Assembly (NCBI GenBank): GCA_030630905.1
Contig: DAOVMB010000169.1
Span: 1 to 6,168 of the forward strand
Length of the DNA: 6,168 nucleotides
Source of the DNA: Sedimentisphaerales bacterium
GTDB lineage: Bacteria; Planctomycetota; Phycisphaerae; Sedimentisphaerales; Anaerobacaceae
Direction: 5' to 3'
Shown: positions 5,851 through 6,168 of the stretch, one piece after another
Layout of the letters: the number at the start of each line of letters is the position of its first letter
Position numbering within the stretch: position 1 is the stretch's first letter
Position numbers and translations under genes: made by a program
Notes under the pieces: generated by a model
The model's database searches: none
The model's input: the letters and a program-made list of their open reading frames with translations, nothing else
What the model was told of the DNA's origin: nothing

Positions 5851-6168
5851 TCATCCGGTTAATAAAGTAGCCGCAGCGAGCGATTTTTCCCTTTTTCCCG
5901 CTCTTTTAGGCTTTTCGGTAGCGTGCAATTGGCTTTGATTGGCTTTGTTTTCTTCGACTCCACAAACCGCTTTATTGTCGTAATCTCCTTTCATAAAAGT
6001 GTTTGCGCCAACTTGGACTTCTGTAAATTGGCTTTGTTTTTTCAAATCGACCTGTTTCTCCGCCGGCCGGGTGGCAGCCTTCTCCCTTTGGGATGGGTAC
6101 GCTTGAGTAGACTGGGTGGCAGGCTCATCCCGAAGGGATGGGGATGGTTCGCGTTGCTGGTCAGCATC
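5851..6168 (-). CDS. Repeat-derived open frame, 5' end outside window (doubtful gene)
   Basis: On the minus strand a frame is open from the right edge to TGA at 5851-5853, 105 sense codons. The edge-proximal part (DADQQREPSPSLRDEPATQS) is the translation of the gggtggcag repeat pair. The following part (KKQSQF at about 6042-6025, then NKANQSQ at about 5953-5930) translates the attggctttg repeats. The rest is lysine-rich (EKPKRAGKREK). No family is recognised, and the hydrophilic, low-complexity composition suits translated repeats better than a folded protein. It could be the repeat-built tail of a longer gene to the right, or spurious. If it is internal, TTG at 6045 is a possible start without a clear ribosome binding site. 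Confidence 0.25.
   Translation of the reverse strand, partial: DADQQREPSPSLRDEPATQSTQAYPSQREKAATRPAEKQVDLKKQSQFTEVQVGANTFMKGDYDNKAVCGVEENKANQSQLHATEKPKRAGKREKSLAAATLLTG
5928..6036 (-). repeat. Three copies of the 10-bp motif attggctttg (minus: CAAAGCCAAT)
   Basis: Perfect copies lie at 5928-5937, 5938-5947 (directly abutting the first) and 6027-6036. Copies 2 and 3 are both followed by a T-rich run and then tcgac (5954-5958; 6046-6050), so the similarity extends past 10 bp. On the minus strand all copies translate within the KQSQF / NKANQSQ motif, which I recall as a dispersed short repeat in planctomycete genomes. Confidence 0.7.
6069..6142. repeat. Pair of 29-bp direct repeats with internal small hairpins
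   Basis: Copies at 6069-6097 and 6114-6142 both begin gggtggcag and end gggatggg at the same internal offset, and match at 23 of 29 positions. Three of the six differences fall in the 3-nt loop (ttt versus gaa). Stems are TCCC/GGGA in copy 1 (6083-6093) and ATCCC/GGGAT in copy 2 (6127-6139). This may be the edge of a longer tandem array continuing past the window. Confidence 0.65.

Noticed and set aside
5540..5854. LLVDTGS in the minus-strand ORF as an aspartic protease (retropepsin-like) active site
   Set aside because: A three- to four-residue match in an unsupported ORF, with no flanking family pattern; most likely chance.
5928..6142. CRISPR array
   Set aside because: The repeats are 10 or 29 bp with irregular spacing and imperfect copies, have no run of unique spacers, and no cas genes are present.

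Overview
The window looks like a piece of a planctomycete chromosome, probably class Phycisphaerae or a relative. This is inferred from protein architecture, not from a marker gene. The pointers are a secreted protein combining a lamin-tail domain, chitobiase/hexosaminidase C-terminal-like modules and a CotH kinase-like domain; a small MJ0042-type zinc-ribbon protein; and short dispersed repeats whose translations contain KQSQF and NKANQSQ, which I recall from planctomycete genomes. No rRNA, tRNA, CRISPR array, transposase or integrase was seen.

Layout. Positions 1-3186, minus strand: one uninterrupted reading frame of 1062 codons, starting at 3186 and running off the left edge. It encodes a large exported multidomain protein and carries an in-frame 28-bp palindromic repeat at 563-590. 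Positions 3187-3451: an AT-rich divergent intergenic region. Positions 3452-4498, plus strand: a cytoplasmic GH130-family glycosidase or phosphorylase of 348 residues. Positions 4499-4850: a gene-free gap with a nested-hairpin repeat at 4678-4749 and a candidate promoter. Positions 4851-5222, plus strand: a small membrane-anchored, probably helical protein. Positions 5213-5413, minus strand: a 66-residue zinc-ribbon protein whose end overlaps the preceding gene tail to tail by 10 bp. Positions 5414-6168: no confident gene. It holds a good-looking promoter, a weak plus-strand ORF with a competing antisense ORF, and two families of short repeats inside a minus-strand frame open at the right edge.

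How the genes relate. The secreted CotH/lamin-tail protein and the GH130 enzyme are divergently transcribed and may share a control region, but no common pathway can be shown from sequence. GH130 enzymes act on beta-mannosides, so a role in mannan or mannose-containing glycan use is plausible for that gene. The small membrane protein and the zinc-ribbon protein are convergent, not an operon. No assembled multi-gene defence or metabolic system is visible. The most unusual content is structural: three different palindromic or hairpin-bearing repeat families within 6 kb, one of them inside a coding sequence.
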